Shown here one piece after another: positions 15,060 through 24,308 of a stretch of 64,000 nt of DNA. Every line of letters begins with the position of its first letter. The stretch's first letter is position 1. The stretch covers positions 1,302,001-1,366,000 of the forward strand of contig NZ_CWKH01000002.1 of the NCBI RefSeq assembly GCF_001245615.1. Direction: 5' to 3'. A program made the translations under genes and the position numbers. Origin of the DNA: Mycolicibacterium neworleansense. GTDB lineage: Bacteria; Actinomycetota; Actinomycetes; Mycobacteriales; Mycobacteriaceae. The notes under the pieces are model-generated. The model was not told the DNA's origin, did no database searches, and saw nothing but the letters and a program-made list of their open reading frames with translations.

Positions 15060-18000
15060 ATGACGGGGGACAGCCCGGTACGGGTGAGGGTGCTCGGCCC
15101 GGTACAGGCCTGGGTCGGCGAGGATCCGGTGGATCTGGGGGCACGTTTGCAGCGCGCGCTGCTGGCGCGGTTGGTGGCCGCACACGGCCACACGGTGTCC
15201 GTCGACCGGTTGATCGACGACCTGTGGGAGGGCGAACCGCCGCCCAAGGCGTTGTCGGCGCTGCAGGTCTATGTCTCGCATCTACGGCGCGCGCTCGAGC
15301 CGGGGCGGCAGCGTCGGGCCCCGGCCCGCGTCCTGGTCAGTGCCGCGCCCGGCTACTGCCTGCGGTTGCCGGTCGACGCCGTCGACTCCTGGCAGTTCGA
15401 AGCCAAAGTCACTGCGGCATACGAAGAATCAGACCCACAGCAGCGGGTGCGCCGACTGGAACAGGCGCTGGCCGGTTGGTCGGGAGATCCGTTCGCCGGG
15501 GCCGGCGACGCGCTGTGGGCCGCACCGGAAGTGGCCCGGCTGACCGAACTTCGGCTGACCGCGGTCGAGGCCCAGGCCGCCGCGCAGGTCGAACTCGGCC
15601 GGTACGGCACCGCCGTCGCCGCACTGGAACGGCATGTCCGCGAACGGCCCGGCCGGGAAGGCGCCGCGGCCGTGCTGGCCACGGCGCTGTACCGGACCGG
15701 ACGTCAGACCGACGCGCTGGAGGTGTTGCGGCGCACCAGGGACCACCTGCTGGATCAGCTGGGGCTGGAACCCGGCCGGGCGCTGCGCGACCTTGAACGC
15801 GACATCCTGCGCCAGGCCGACCATCTGGAGCCGTCCCGCCCGCTGCCGCAGCCGTCGATCCCCGAGATCGCATCAACTGACCGGGTGGAGGCGACCGCCT
15901 ACGGTCGCGCCGAGGAGCTCGCGGAGATCGACAATGCCGCCCGCGCGGTCACCGCGGGCGGCAGCACGGTGCTGTGGATCGCGGGAGAGGCCGGCTCGGG
16001 CAAGACCACCCTGGCCGCCACCGCGACGAGCCGGTTGCGCGCGGCGGGTTGGCGGACCGTGCACGGCCGTTGCCCGGAAGTGCACGGCGCGCCGGCCGGC
16101 TGGGCGTGGACGGAGGTGCTGCGGGACCTGCTCGACCCGGCGGATCCGCCGGGCAGCAGACAGGCGCTGGCGCCACTGCTGCACGACGTCCCCGCGGTCG
16201 AACCCGGCACGTTCTGGCTGGGCCACGCCGTCGCCGACGTGCTGAGCGGGGTCGCCGAGCACCAGCCGCTGGCCGTCGTACTCGACGACCTGCACCGGAC
16301 CGACGGGCTGACGTTGGAGCTGCTGCGCCTGGTGGCCGACCGGATCAAAGACCTTCCGGTACTCGTCATCGGCACCTACCGCCCCTCGGAGGACCGCGGC
16401 GAGCTGGAGGTGGCCCGGGCGGCGCTGACCGTGCACACCGCGGCCCACCTGATGCTCGGTGGGCTGGACGCGGCCGCGCCGCCACCGGCGAGGCCCTCCG
16501 GTTGCTGCGCGAGCGGACCGGCGGCAATCCGCTGTTCGTCCGGGAACTGGCCCGGCTGATGGCGGCCGAAGGGTCCGACGCGGTCTGGGCCTCGGTGCCG
16601 GTTGGCGTCCGAGATGTGTTGCGCCGCAGGCTGGCCCGGCTTCCCGGCCAGACCGTGACCGCGCTGCGCCATGCCGCCGTGCTGGGCCGCGACATCGACG
16701 TCGACCTGCTGGCCGAACTGGGTCGCAGCGATCCCGATGACCTGCTCGACGCGCTGGAGCCCGCCGTTTTGCTGGGTCTGCTCGACGAGCCCGAGCCGGG
16801 ACGGTTGCGGTTCGCCCATGCGTTGGTCCGCGACACCCTGTACGAGGACACCTCGAAGCTGCGCCGCTCCCGGTTGCACGGCGCGGCGCTGGAACTGCTC
16901 CGTGCGCCCGGGCGGACGGTCGACGCCGCCGCCCTGGCGCACCACGCTGTCGCCGCCGCTACCGCCGAAACATCTTTGGCCGCTGCGGTTTTCGCGACCG
17001 AAGCGGCGCGGGAGGCCGATTCGGTCGGTGCCCATGCCGAAGCCGCCAGGCAGTGGCGGGCCGCCGTTCAGATGCTCGAACTTGCGGCCGGCCGACGGCT
17101 GGTGCCCCGCGCCGACGCACTGGACGACGAGATCGCCGCCCGGTGCGGGCTGATCTCGGCGCTGGCCCAGTCCGGGGATGCCGTCGCGGCGCGCATCGAG
17201 ATGAAGGCCGCGCTGCAACTGCTGACCGGTACGTCGCGGGACGACCTGACGGTTCGCGTGCTCACCGCATGGGACACCCCGCTGGTGTGGCGGGACCGGG
17301 AATACGACGAGTCCGACGCCCAGATGATCGGGCTGCTGCGCCGGGTACTGGCCGGGAATGGAGGCGGACAGCCCGCCGGACTCACTGTGGCCGACCGGAT
17401 CCGGCTGCTCAAGGCGCTGTACGTGGAGCTGGAGGGCACAGATCCGGAGGGGGCGCTGGCCGCCAGCACGGAACTGCTCGAGTTGGCGCGGCAGGCTTAC
17501 GCAGAGGATCCCGGATCGTCGGGCCGGCTGTTGTGCACGGCGCTGAACGTGCGGGCCTACTGCGCGCTGGGGCCCGATCTCGACGCCGAGCGTGACGCGA
17601 CCGCCGCCGAACTGCTGCGGACCGCGGAGGCCACTGAGCAGGCCGACTATCAAGCGGTGGCGCACTGGCTGCTGTCGCTGGCGGCCGGTCACCGGTCCGA
17701 TCTGGCCACGGCCAAACGGCACGTCGACATCGCGGTGGCCCGGGCCGGCACCGGCCAGCTCGTCCACCTCCTCGGAGTGCTTGGCCTGTTCCGCGCCCGG
17801 ATGTACCTGCTGGCCGGGAAGTTGGACGAGGCGGTGAGCGCCTACACCGATCTGGCGGCGCGCATGGTGGAGAACGGTGCTGCCAACGGGGCCAAGCTGG
17901 CGATGGTGGGCCGGGTGACGGGCGAGTTCTGCCTCGGGGACCTCGGTCTGCTGGCCGACGAGCTGGTGTTCTTCTACCGCGAGGTGTCGGTGGCCGCGCT

Positions 18001-18361
18001 GGACGCCGCGGTCCTGGCGCTGATCGCACAGGGGCGTGAGGCCGAGGCAAGGGAGCTGTGGCGAGACCGCCAACCGATCGAGCGGGCGTACTTCTGGCTG
18101 CCGTTCACCGTGCTGCGCGTCAATGCGGCGGTGGCGCTGGCCGACCTCGAGGAGGCCGAGGCCCGCGCGGCCGACCTCGACTCATACACCGGGCGGATCG
18201 CCGGGCTCGGTGTCGACGGGCTGATGGTGGGCCCGGTCGACGAGGCACTGGCCGCCGCCGCCGACGCGCTGGGCCGGCCGGATCAGGCACGTGGCTATCG
18301 TGAGGCCGCCGCTCTGCTGCGGGACCGGCTGGCGGCTGAGGCCCGGTGCTTCATCGACTGA
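15060..18361 (+). pseudogene. BTAD/AAA (AfsR/SARP-like) transcriptional regulator, frameshifted
   Basis: The first frame (15060 to about 16480) encodes a SARP-type winged helix (residues 1-95), a BTAD domain (100-240) and an AAA/NB-ARC-like ATPase with Walker A GEAGSGKTT (near 306-314) and Walker B-like LAVVLDDLHRTD. Near 16475-16492 conserved coding jumps to another frame (GEALRLLRERTGGNPLFVREL) and runs to 18361 as a helical repeat region. A deletion of 3n+1 bases after LMLGGLDAA, perhaps with loss of a dozen residues, explains both. Intact, it would be a roughly 1,100-aa signal-integrating regulator. The target genes are unknown. Confidence 0.8.
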
Positions 18362-19040
18362 CGCCGAAGACCGCCCGCTCCCGCCGCCGGTGCACCAGCC
18401 GTAACGCAACCAGCATGAGGCGCAGGGCGATCCCCGTCTGCTGTGCCATCGCTGCGTGCTCGTCGTCGGTCATCACCGCCAGCGACCGCGGGCCGTCGAA
18501 CGACATGCGGCTGCCATCGCGGGCGGCGCTCTCCACCGACTCCCAGTCGGCCACCGAGACGTGCTCGGTGATCAGCGGGAACACCTCCAACTCCTCGTCG
18601 TTGATGTGATCGGTCAGCAGCGCCGACAGCTCGGCCAGCTCGATGGCCATGAGACCGGCGATCTGGCGGTCACCCATCGACAGCCGGAACGCCGCGGCGC
18701 GGGCCCGCAGCTGGTCCAGCCGCGGGTCGAGGGCGGCGTGGTCGTCGGTCAGCTCACTGAGGTCCACGTGATCGCCCACGCTGGCCTGGATCACCGGCCA
18801 CAGCACGGTGTCCTCGGTGGTGTGGTGATGGTGGATGGAATCGCACAACCACTCGATGTACCGCGAGATGGCTCGGGCGCGGCCCGGGGTGCAGATCACA
18901 TCCCGGTCGCGCACCGCCGTCGCCAGGTCGGTCAGGCGGAGCAGATCGGCCAGCATGGCGCGGTGCGCCAGGGTGATACCCAGCAGGTCGGGTGCGGGAT
19001 CGCCTTCGCTGCGGGGTGCGACGGTGACGGTGGTCGGCAC
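18351..19040 (-). CDS. Hemerythrin domain protein
   Basis: 229 aa, GTG start at 19040 with GAGGAG upstream. A four-helix hemerythrin/HHE domain occupies residues 20-170: TLAHRAMLADLL, SIHHHHTTEDTVLWP, LTDDHAALD and LLTDHINDEELEVFP supply His and Glu/Asp ligands for a di-iron site. In mycobacteria, hemerythrin-like proteins influence responses to peroxide and nitric oxide. This protein's partner is unknown. Its C-terminus overlaps the 3' end of the BTAD regulator by 11 bases on the opposite strand. Confidence 0.87.
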   Translation of the reverse strand: MPTTVTVAPRSEGDPAPDLLGITLAHRAMLADLLRLTDLATAVRDRDVICTPGRARAISRYIEWLCDSIHHHHTTEDTVLWPVIQASVGDHVDLSELTDDHAALDPRLDQLRARAAAFRLSMGDRQIAGLMAIELAELSALLTDHINDEELEVFPLITEHVSVADWESVESAARDGSRMSFDGPRSLAVMTDDEHAAMAQQTGIALRLMLVALRLVHRRRERAVFGVSR

Positions 19041-19162
19041 GGCGGGCTCCTCGGGTCAAGCCGATCCCGGTGGCGGATCGGAAGTCTTGGAGCACAGCTT
19101 GCTGGGGCCGACTTAAGAGCGACTTGTATCCGGCTTGTCGCGGCCACAGTAGGGTTGCAGCC

Positions 19163-19978
19163 ATGATCGATATCGACCTCGGCGAAGTGCGTAACTGGTT
19201 CGGCTTCGGCGTCGCCGGTAACTTCGCCGGTCACCTCGAACAAGCAGGGGAGGCCGGGGATTTCGTCAAGGTGGTGACCGAAGGGTATGCACCCAAAGGT
19301 ATCTTCCCGTGGTATGCGCCCGGGCGCGAGGACTTTCTGGGCGAGTTCCCGCTGTCCACCGATGCCATCCTGTTGCCCGAGCCCGGTGAGGTGGACGGTC
19401 CACTGAACCTGCAGATCGAACCCGAGGTCGGGGTGGCCTGCCACGTGGTGTGGAACGGCGACACCGTGGTGCGGCTGGAGCCGTTCGCCCTTGGCGCCTT
19501 CAACGACTGCTCGATCCGCCGGCCCGGCGCACCGAAGATCAGCTACAAGAAGAACTGGGGTCCGGCCTCCAAAGGGGTTGCGCCGCAATTCTTCGAGATC
19601 AGTGACCTCACCCCCGACGGCCCGACCGCGAATATGCGGCTCGTCTGCTACCTGAGCGAGAACGACGGTGAGCAGCACGCCTACGGGGTGGATTCACCGC
19701 TGGTCGGCTACTCGTACTACGGCGAGGTGCTGCTGGACTGGATCGTCGAACGGCTGGCCAACCAGAAGGGTTCGGCCGATACCCCGTTGGAGGATGTCGG
19801 CGCCTTGATGGTGGCCAGCGGCCATCCCGAGAACGTGTTGATCGGCATCGGCGCCACCCGCTACACGCCGCTGGGTGAGTCGACCTATCTCAAGCCGGGG
19901 GACGAGGCGATCGTCCGGGTATACGACAGCGCCTCCAGCGCGGCTTCCGAACTGCGGCAGGTGGTCTCGGCCCGTTAG
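19163..19978 (+). CDS. DUF5718 family protein
   Basis: 271 aa from ATG 19163 (MIDIDLGEVRNWFGFGVAGN). The N-terminal GVAGNFAGHLEQAGE is the hallmark I associate with DUF5718. No signal peptide or membrane helix. Conserved-looking blocks include KGIFPWYAPG, NDCSIRRPGAPKISYKKNWG and YGEVLLDWIVERL, which recall fumarylacetoacetate-hydrolase-like folds, but no catalytic triad can be named. It converges with the Rv3819 homologue with a four-base stop overlap. Function unknown. Confidence 0.65.
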   Translation: MIDIDLGEVRNWFGFGVAGNFAGHLEQAGEAGDFVKVVTEGYAPKGIFPWYAPGREDFLGEFPLSTDAILLPEPGEVDGPLNLQIEPEVGVACHVVWNGDTVVRLEPFALGAFNDCSIRRPGAPKISYKKNWGPASKGVAPQFFEISDLTPDGPTANMRLVCYLSENDGEQHAYGVDSPLVGYSYYGEVLLDWIVERLANQKGSADTPLEDVGALMVASGHPENVLIGIGATRYTPLGESTYLKPGDEAIVRVYDSASSAASELRQVVSAR

Positions 19979-20310
19979 CGGCCGAGCAGCTCGTCGAGGC
20001 TGGCGACGAACTCGTCGGGGCGGGCCGGGGTGAACGCCGGCCTGGGGTAGGTGCCCGGCACGTCGAGGGTGATCAGCGTCGACCGCAGCGGCCGGTGCAC
20101 ATCCAGCGGCAGCCAGCGGCGCAGGTCGGTGCTGCCCCACAGCCGGAAGCGCTGCATCCACAGCCCGAGTGACTCGGCCTTGTAGGAGCGGATGTCCCGC
20201 AGCGGGATCACCTTGGATGTTCCCGACGGGAAGTGGTAGCGCCGCAACGTGATCGCCTCGCGATCCAGCTGGATCAGGCCGTCGTCGTAGTACTGGCGCG
20301 GGGCGGTCAT
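19975..20310 (-). CDS. Conserved hypothetical protein, Rv3819 homologue
   Basis: 111 aa (MTAPRQYYDDGLIQLDREAI), exactly the length of M. tuberculosis Rv3819. The ATG at 20310 overlaps the TGA of the upstream Rieske/MBL gene (ATGA), so the two are translationally coupled and probably act together. The sequence looks like a small PH-like beta protein (ITLRRYHFPSGTSKVIPL, STLITLD). No catalytic motif is visible. Function unknown. Confidence 0.78.
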   Translation of the reverse strand: MTAPRQYYDDGLIQLDREAITLRRYHFPSGTSKVIPLRDIRSYKAESLGLWMQRFRLWGSTDLRRWLPLDVHRPLRSTLITLDVPGTYPRPAFTPARPDEFVASLDELLGR

Positions 20311-21863
20311 GACTTGCTGCACCGCAGTTCGTGGCCCTTGGTGGTCAGGCATTTGCCGTTGTCCAGGTTCCACTGCCAGCCGTGCAGGTTGCAGGTGAGG
20401 GTGTTGCCCTCCACCACACCGAATTTGGACAGGTCGGCTTTCAGGTGTGGGCATCGGCGCTGGATCTGGTAGCCGTCCAGGGTGATCGACGAGGAATCGT
20501 CGTGGGCCTCGGCGAACCAGCCGTCGGCGTAGGCGATGCGTTCATCGGTCAGGCACTTGAAGAAGGTGTACAGGTACTCGTTGTAGCCGCCGACGCGCCA
20601 GGCTTTGAACCGGGTGGACAGGAAGATGGTGTTGACCCAGTCCGGCTCGTTGTCGCGCAGCACGGTGCGCACCAGCTCGGGCGGGATGGCGAATCCGTAG
20701 CGGAACTTCTCGTCCGCGATAGGTTCGCGCACAAGACGTTTCGGGAAATCCAGGACCACGGTCTCGGTGTGGTCGGGCCCGGACAGGCGCAGTTCCACCG
20801 GGTAACCGATACCGTCGCAGATCTGGTCGGTCTGGCTCATGATCGGCTCGAACAACGCCCGCAGCCCGGGCAGCAGGGATTCCCCGGCCGCGGGCGCCCA
20901 TGACGCCTTCTGCGCGGCCAGCACCGGGGCCATCCGCGCGGCGTACTCTTCGATGTAGGCGGCTTTGCCGGTGGTGAAGATCGTCTCCGGATCCGGCACC
21001 GGATGCGTCAGCGAATCCAGTTGCGAGCCGGTGAAATCCGCGGTGCTGCCCGGGATCATCAGCAGGCCGCCGTCATGGCCGTGGCGCCGCATCTGATCGA
21101 GGAACACCACCTGGTCGGGGAAGATGTTGGCCGGGTCGCCGTGGTCGTCGTTGAGATCACGCAGCTCGGCATCCAAAAAGCACGGCGGCCCGGCCGACGG
21201 GATCACCCACGTCGCACCGACCTGCGCGATGTACTGGCGGCACCGGTCCATCTGGCGCTGGCGCTTTTGGACGCCGAAGGCCTCCTTGGCGCGGGCCGGC
21301 ATGTCATAGACCATCGGATACCAGATGGCGCCCGAGTACTGCAGCATGTGCACGTCGATCTGACCGAAATCGGTGTGCAGCATGTCCAGATCCACTGGGC
21401 GCGCGTCGTTCATGTTGAAGGCGACGGTTTGGCCGTCGTCGATGACCAGGCCCGAATCGCCGATCGGTCCGTCGGCCGGTGCGCGCAGGGCGATGATCAT
21501 CACGTCCAGCTCGCCCTTGGGGCCGCGCACGGTGTGCTTGACCGAATCGGTGGTCTCGAAGAACCGGTGAAAGCCCAGCGCCTGCAGTTCGCGCTGCAAA
21601 TCCGGCACCGGGAAGTCGGGCAGTAGCACCACCGCGTCCTTGTTGACGTGGCGGCTCAGGTTCTGCGGGTCGAAGTGATCCTTGTGCAGGTGCGACACGT
21701 AGAGGTAGTCGACGTCGCCGAGGGTGTCCCAGTCCAGTCCGCTGTTGTCGGGGAACGGGAACCACGAGGCAAAATAGGCGGGGTTGACCCAGGGGTCGCA
21801 CAGAATGCTGCCAGCCTTGGTCTCGATCAGGAAGCCGGCATGCCCGACGCTGGTGACCTGCAC
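20307..21863 (-). CDS. MBL-fold protein with C-terminal Rieske [2Fe-2S] domain, Rv3818 homologue
   Basis: 518 aa. The N-terminal metallo-beta-lactamase domain has HLHKDH (His58, His60, Asp62, His63) and a short VTSVGHAGF start. The C-terminal Rieske domain binds a 2Fe-2S cluster through Cys471-Pro-His473 and Cys491-x2-His494 (CPHLKAD..., CNLHGWQW). This combination recalls CMP-Neu5Ac hydroxylase and UlaG/NAPE-PLD-like proteins and suggests an oxygenase or redox-dependent hydrolase, but the substrate is unknown. GTG start. Translationally coupled to the Rv3819 homologue and divergent from the PlsC pair. Confidence 0.85.
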   Translation of the reverse strand: MQVTSVGHAGFLIETKAGSILCDPWVNPAYFASWFPFPDNSGLDWDTLGDVDYLYVSHLHKDHFDPQNLSRHVNKDAVVLLPDFPVPDLQRELQALGFHRFFETTDSVKHTVRGPKGELDVMIIALRAPADGPIGDSGLVIDDGQTVAFNMNDARPVDLDMLHTDFGQIDVHMLQYSGAIWYPMVYDMPARAKEAFGVQKRQRQMDRCRQYIAQVGATWVIPSAGPPCFLDAELRDLNDDHGDPANIFPDQVVFLDQMRRHGHDGGLLMIPGSTADFTGSQLDSLTHPVPDPETIFTTGKAAYIEEYAARMAPVLAAQKASWAPAAGESLLPGLRALFEPIMSQTDQICDGIGYPVELRLSGPDHTETVVLDFPKRLVREPIADEKFRYGFAIPPELVRTVLRDNEPDWVNTIFLSTRFKAWRVGGYNEYLYTFFKCLTDERIAYADGWFAEAHDDSSSITLDGYQIQRRCPHLKADLSKFGVVEGNTLTCNLHGWQWNLDNGKCLTTKGHELRCSKS

Positions 21864-21953
21864 AAACAGCCTTTCGATGGAGTACTTCGATGCCCGCCCA
21901 GCCTAGCCCGAGTTGGGTGACGCGCAGATACGGGCTGGGATTAGGCTGGCTGC

Positions 21954-22706
21954 GTGGAACCGGTGTACGGGACTGTCATACAAATGGCTCGGCTGGCCTG
22001 GCGCCTGCAGGGGCTGAAGTTCACCGTGACCGGGGTGGAGAACCTCCCGGTCACCGGTGGTGCGGTGGTGGCCATCAACCACACCAGCTACTTCGACTTC
22101 ACCTTCGCCGGCTTGCCTGCCTATCAGCAGAAGCGGGGCCGCAAGGTGCGCTTCATGGCGAAGAAGGAAGTCTTCGACAACAAGGTCACCGGGCCGATCA
22201 TGCGCAGCCTGCGTCACATCGAGGTGGATCGTGACAGCGGAGCGGCGTCGTTCGAGGCGGCGGTCGACTACCTCAAGGCCGGTGAGCTGGTCGGGGTGTA
22301 TCCGGAGGCGACCATCAGCCGCAGCTTCGAGATCAAGGACTTCAAGTCCGGTGCGGCGCGGATGGCGATCGAGGCGGGAGTGCCGATCGTGCCGCACATC
22401 GTGTGGGGTGCGCAGCGCATCTGGACCAAGGGTCACCCGAAGAACCTGTACCGGCCCAAGGTGCCGATCTCGATCGCCGTCGGTGAGCCGATCCAGCCGA
22501 CGCTGCCCGCGGCCGAACTGACCGCGCTGCTGCATTCCCGCATGCAGCATCTGCTCGCCCAGGTGCAGGACGCCTACGGGCCGTACCCGCCGGGTGAGTT
22601 CTGGGTGCCGCACCGCCTGGGTGGTTCGGCGCCGACGCTGGCCGAGGCCAACCGGATGGACGCCGAGGAGGCCGCCGCCAAGGCGGCAAAGCGAGCCTCG
22701 GGGTAA
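21954..22706 (+). CDS. 1-acylglycerol-3-phosphate O-acyltransferase family (PlsC), Rv3816c-like
   Basis: 250 aa, GTG start. PlsC motifs: NHTSYFD (His43 and Asp48 of HX4D) and YPEATISRSFEIKDFKSG in place of the classical PEGT block. It would transfer acyl chains to lysophospholipid or another glycerolipid at the membrane. The basic Lys/Arg patch GRKVRFMAKKE is typical. M. tuberculosis carries a run of related acyltransferases here (Rv3814c-Rv3816c). It is followed after seven bases by a paralogue. Confidence 0.87.
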   Translation: MEPVYGTVIQMARLAWRLQGLKFTVTGVENLPVTGGAVVAINHTSYFDFTFAGLPAYQQKRGRKVRFMAKKEVFDNKVTGPIMRSLRHIEVDRDSGAASFEAAVDYLKAGELVGVYPEATISRSFEIKDFKSGAARMAIEAGVPIVPHIVWGAQRIWTKGHPKNLYRPKVPISIAVGEPIQPTLPAAELTALLHSRMQHLLAQVQDAYGPYPPGEFWVPHRLGGSAPTLAEANRMDAEEAAAKAAKRASG

Positions 22707-22713
22707 GTCGCGT

Positions 22714-23475
22714 ATGGAACCGGTTTTCCGAAGTTTGGAGATTGCCGCCAGGCTCGCGGTCCGGGCGACCGGGACCCGGATCACCTTCGGCGGGTTGGAG
22801 AATCTGCCCGCCACGGGCGGCGCTGTGGTGGCGATCAACCACACCAGTTACGTCGACTTCCTGCCTGCCGGTCTGGCGGCCACCGAGCGTGGGCGGCGGA
22901 TGCGGTTCATGATCAAGGCGGAGATGGACCAGGTGAAGCCCGTCCATTACCTGATCAAGCACACCGGGACGATCCCGGTGGACCGCACGGCCGGGGCCGG
23001 GGCCTACGCCGTGGCGGTGGACGCGTTGCGCCATGGCGAGCTGGTCGGGGTGTACCCGGAGGCGACCATCAGCCGCAGCTTCGAACTCAAGGACTTCAAG
23101 ACCGGTGCGGCCCGGATGGCGCTGGAGGCCGACGTCCCGATCGTTCCGCTGATCGTCTGGGGCGTGCACCGCATCTGGACCAAGGATCATCCGAGAGCAT
23201 TGGGGCGCAAGAAAATTCCAGTTTCTGTTCATGTCGGCCAACCGATCGCGCCGAGGGGCACGGTCACCCAGCTCGATGAGGCCCTGCGGGCCGGCATGTC
23301 GTCGGTGCTGGCTGAGATCCAGCGGGACTACCCGGCGCCGGCCGGGGCGTACTGGGTGCCGCGCCGGCTGGGCGGTGGTGCGCCGACGCCGCAAGAGGCC
23401 AAGCGGCTCGACGAGGCCGAGTTGGCCGAACGCGCGCGCAAGCGGGCCGAGCGCGAAGCGAAGAGCAGCCGGTGA
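22714..23475 (+). CDS. 1-acylglycerol-3-phosphate O-acyltransferase family (PlsC), second copy
   Basis: 253 aa from ATG 22714 (MEPVFRSLEIAARLA). HX4D in NHTSYVD (His43, Asp48) and YPEATISRSFELKDFKTG are conserved. It aligns over its whole length with the preceding gene and clearly arose by tandem duplication. The tail is highly charged (RARKRAEREAKSSR). The GTG of the next gene overlaps its stop (GTGA), so the three genes probably form one operon. Substrate specificity relative to the first copy is unknown. Confidence 0.87.
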   Translation: MEPVFRSLEIAARLAVRATGTRITFGGLENLPATGGAVVAINHTSYVDFLPAGLAATERGRRMRFMIKAEMDQVKPVHYLIKHTGTIPVDRTAGAGAYAVAVDALRHGELVGVYPEATISRSFELKDFKTGAARMALEADVPIVPLIVWGVHRIWTKDHPRALGRKKIPVSVHVGQPIAPRGTVTQLDEALRAGMSSVLAEIQRDYPAPAGAYWVPRRLGGGAPTPQEAKRLDEAELAERARKRAEREAKSSR

Positions 23476-24296
23476 GCGCCGACCGGGCGCCGGGGCTGAT
23501 CGCCACCGACGTGGACGGAACGCTGCTCGACGAGGACGAGAAGGTCACCCCGCGCACCCGGGCGGCGGTGCAGGCCGCGGTCGAGTCGGGGGCGACGTTC
23601 GTCCTGGCCACCGGACGGCCGCCGCGCTGGATCGCACCGGTGGTCGACGGTCTGGGCCTGGCGCCGATGGCAGTGTGCGCCAACGGCGCGGTGATCTACG
23701 ACCCGGCCACCGACCGGATCATCTCTGCCCACACGCTGTCGACCGACGTGCTGGGCGAGCTCGCCGAGATCGCCACCCGGGTGATCCCGGGCGCCGGGCT
23801 GGCCGTCGAACGGGTGGGGCGCTCGGCGCACGACGCGGCGACCCCGCAGTTCGTCAGCTCGCCGGGATACGAGCACGCGTGGCTCAACCCGGACAACACC
23901 GAGGTGTCGGTCGAGGATCTGCTCAGTGCCCCCGCGGTCAAGCTGCTCATCCGAAAGGCCGGCGCCCGCAGTGCGGACATGGCCGCCGAACTGCTCAAAC
24001 ACATTGGCTTGCAAGGTGATATCACCTACTCGACCAACAACGGTCTGATCGAGGTGGTACCGCTGGGCATCAGCAAGGCCACCGGTGTCGAGGAGTTGGC
24101 CGCCCCGCTGGGGCTGGCCGCCGCCGACATCGTGACGTTCGGTGACATGCCCAACGACATACCGATGCTGAGCTGGGCCGGGCGCGGGGTCGCGATGGGC
24201 AACGCCCATCCGGACGCGGTGGACGCCGCCGACGAGGTCACGGTGACCAACACCGAGGACGGGGTGGCCCGCGTGCTGGAACGCTGGTGGTCCTGA
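23472..24296 (+). CDS. Cof-type HAD-IIB phosphatase, Rv3813c homologue
   Basis: 274 aa. HAD motif I DVDGTLLDEDEK with the nucleophilic aspartate, motif II FVLATGRPPRW, and motif IV FGDMPNDIPML are present, with the C2B cap between. Cof-type enzymes dephosphorylate sugar phosphates or nucleotide cofactors. The exact substrate is not predictable. It overlaps the upstream acyltransferase stop by four bases and converges on csp. Confidence 0.88.
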   Translation: MSADRAPGLIATDVDGTLLDEDEKVTPRTRAAVQAAVESGATFVLATGRPPRWIAPVVDGLGLAPMAVCANGAVIYDPATDRIISAHTLSTDVLGELAEIATRVIPGAGLAVERVGRSAHDAATPQFVSSPGYEHAWLNPDNTEVSVEDLLSAPAVKLLIRKAGARSADMAAELLKHIGLQGDITYSTNNGLIEVVPLGISKATGVEELAAPLGLAAADIVTFGDMPNDIPMLSWAGRGVAMGNAHPDAVDAADEVTVTNTEDGVARVLERWWS

Positions 24297-24308
24297 ACCC
24301 GGCCGATG

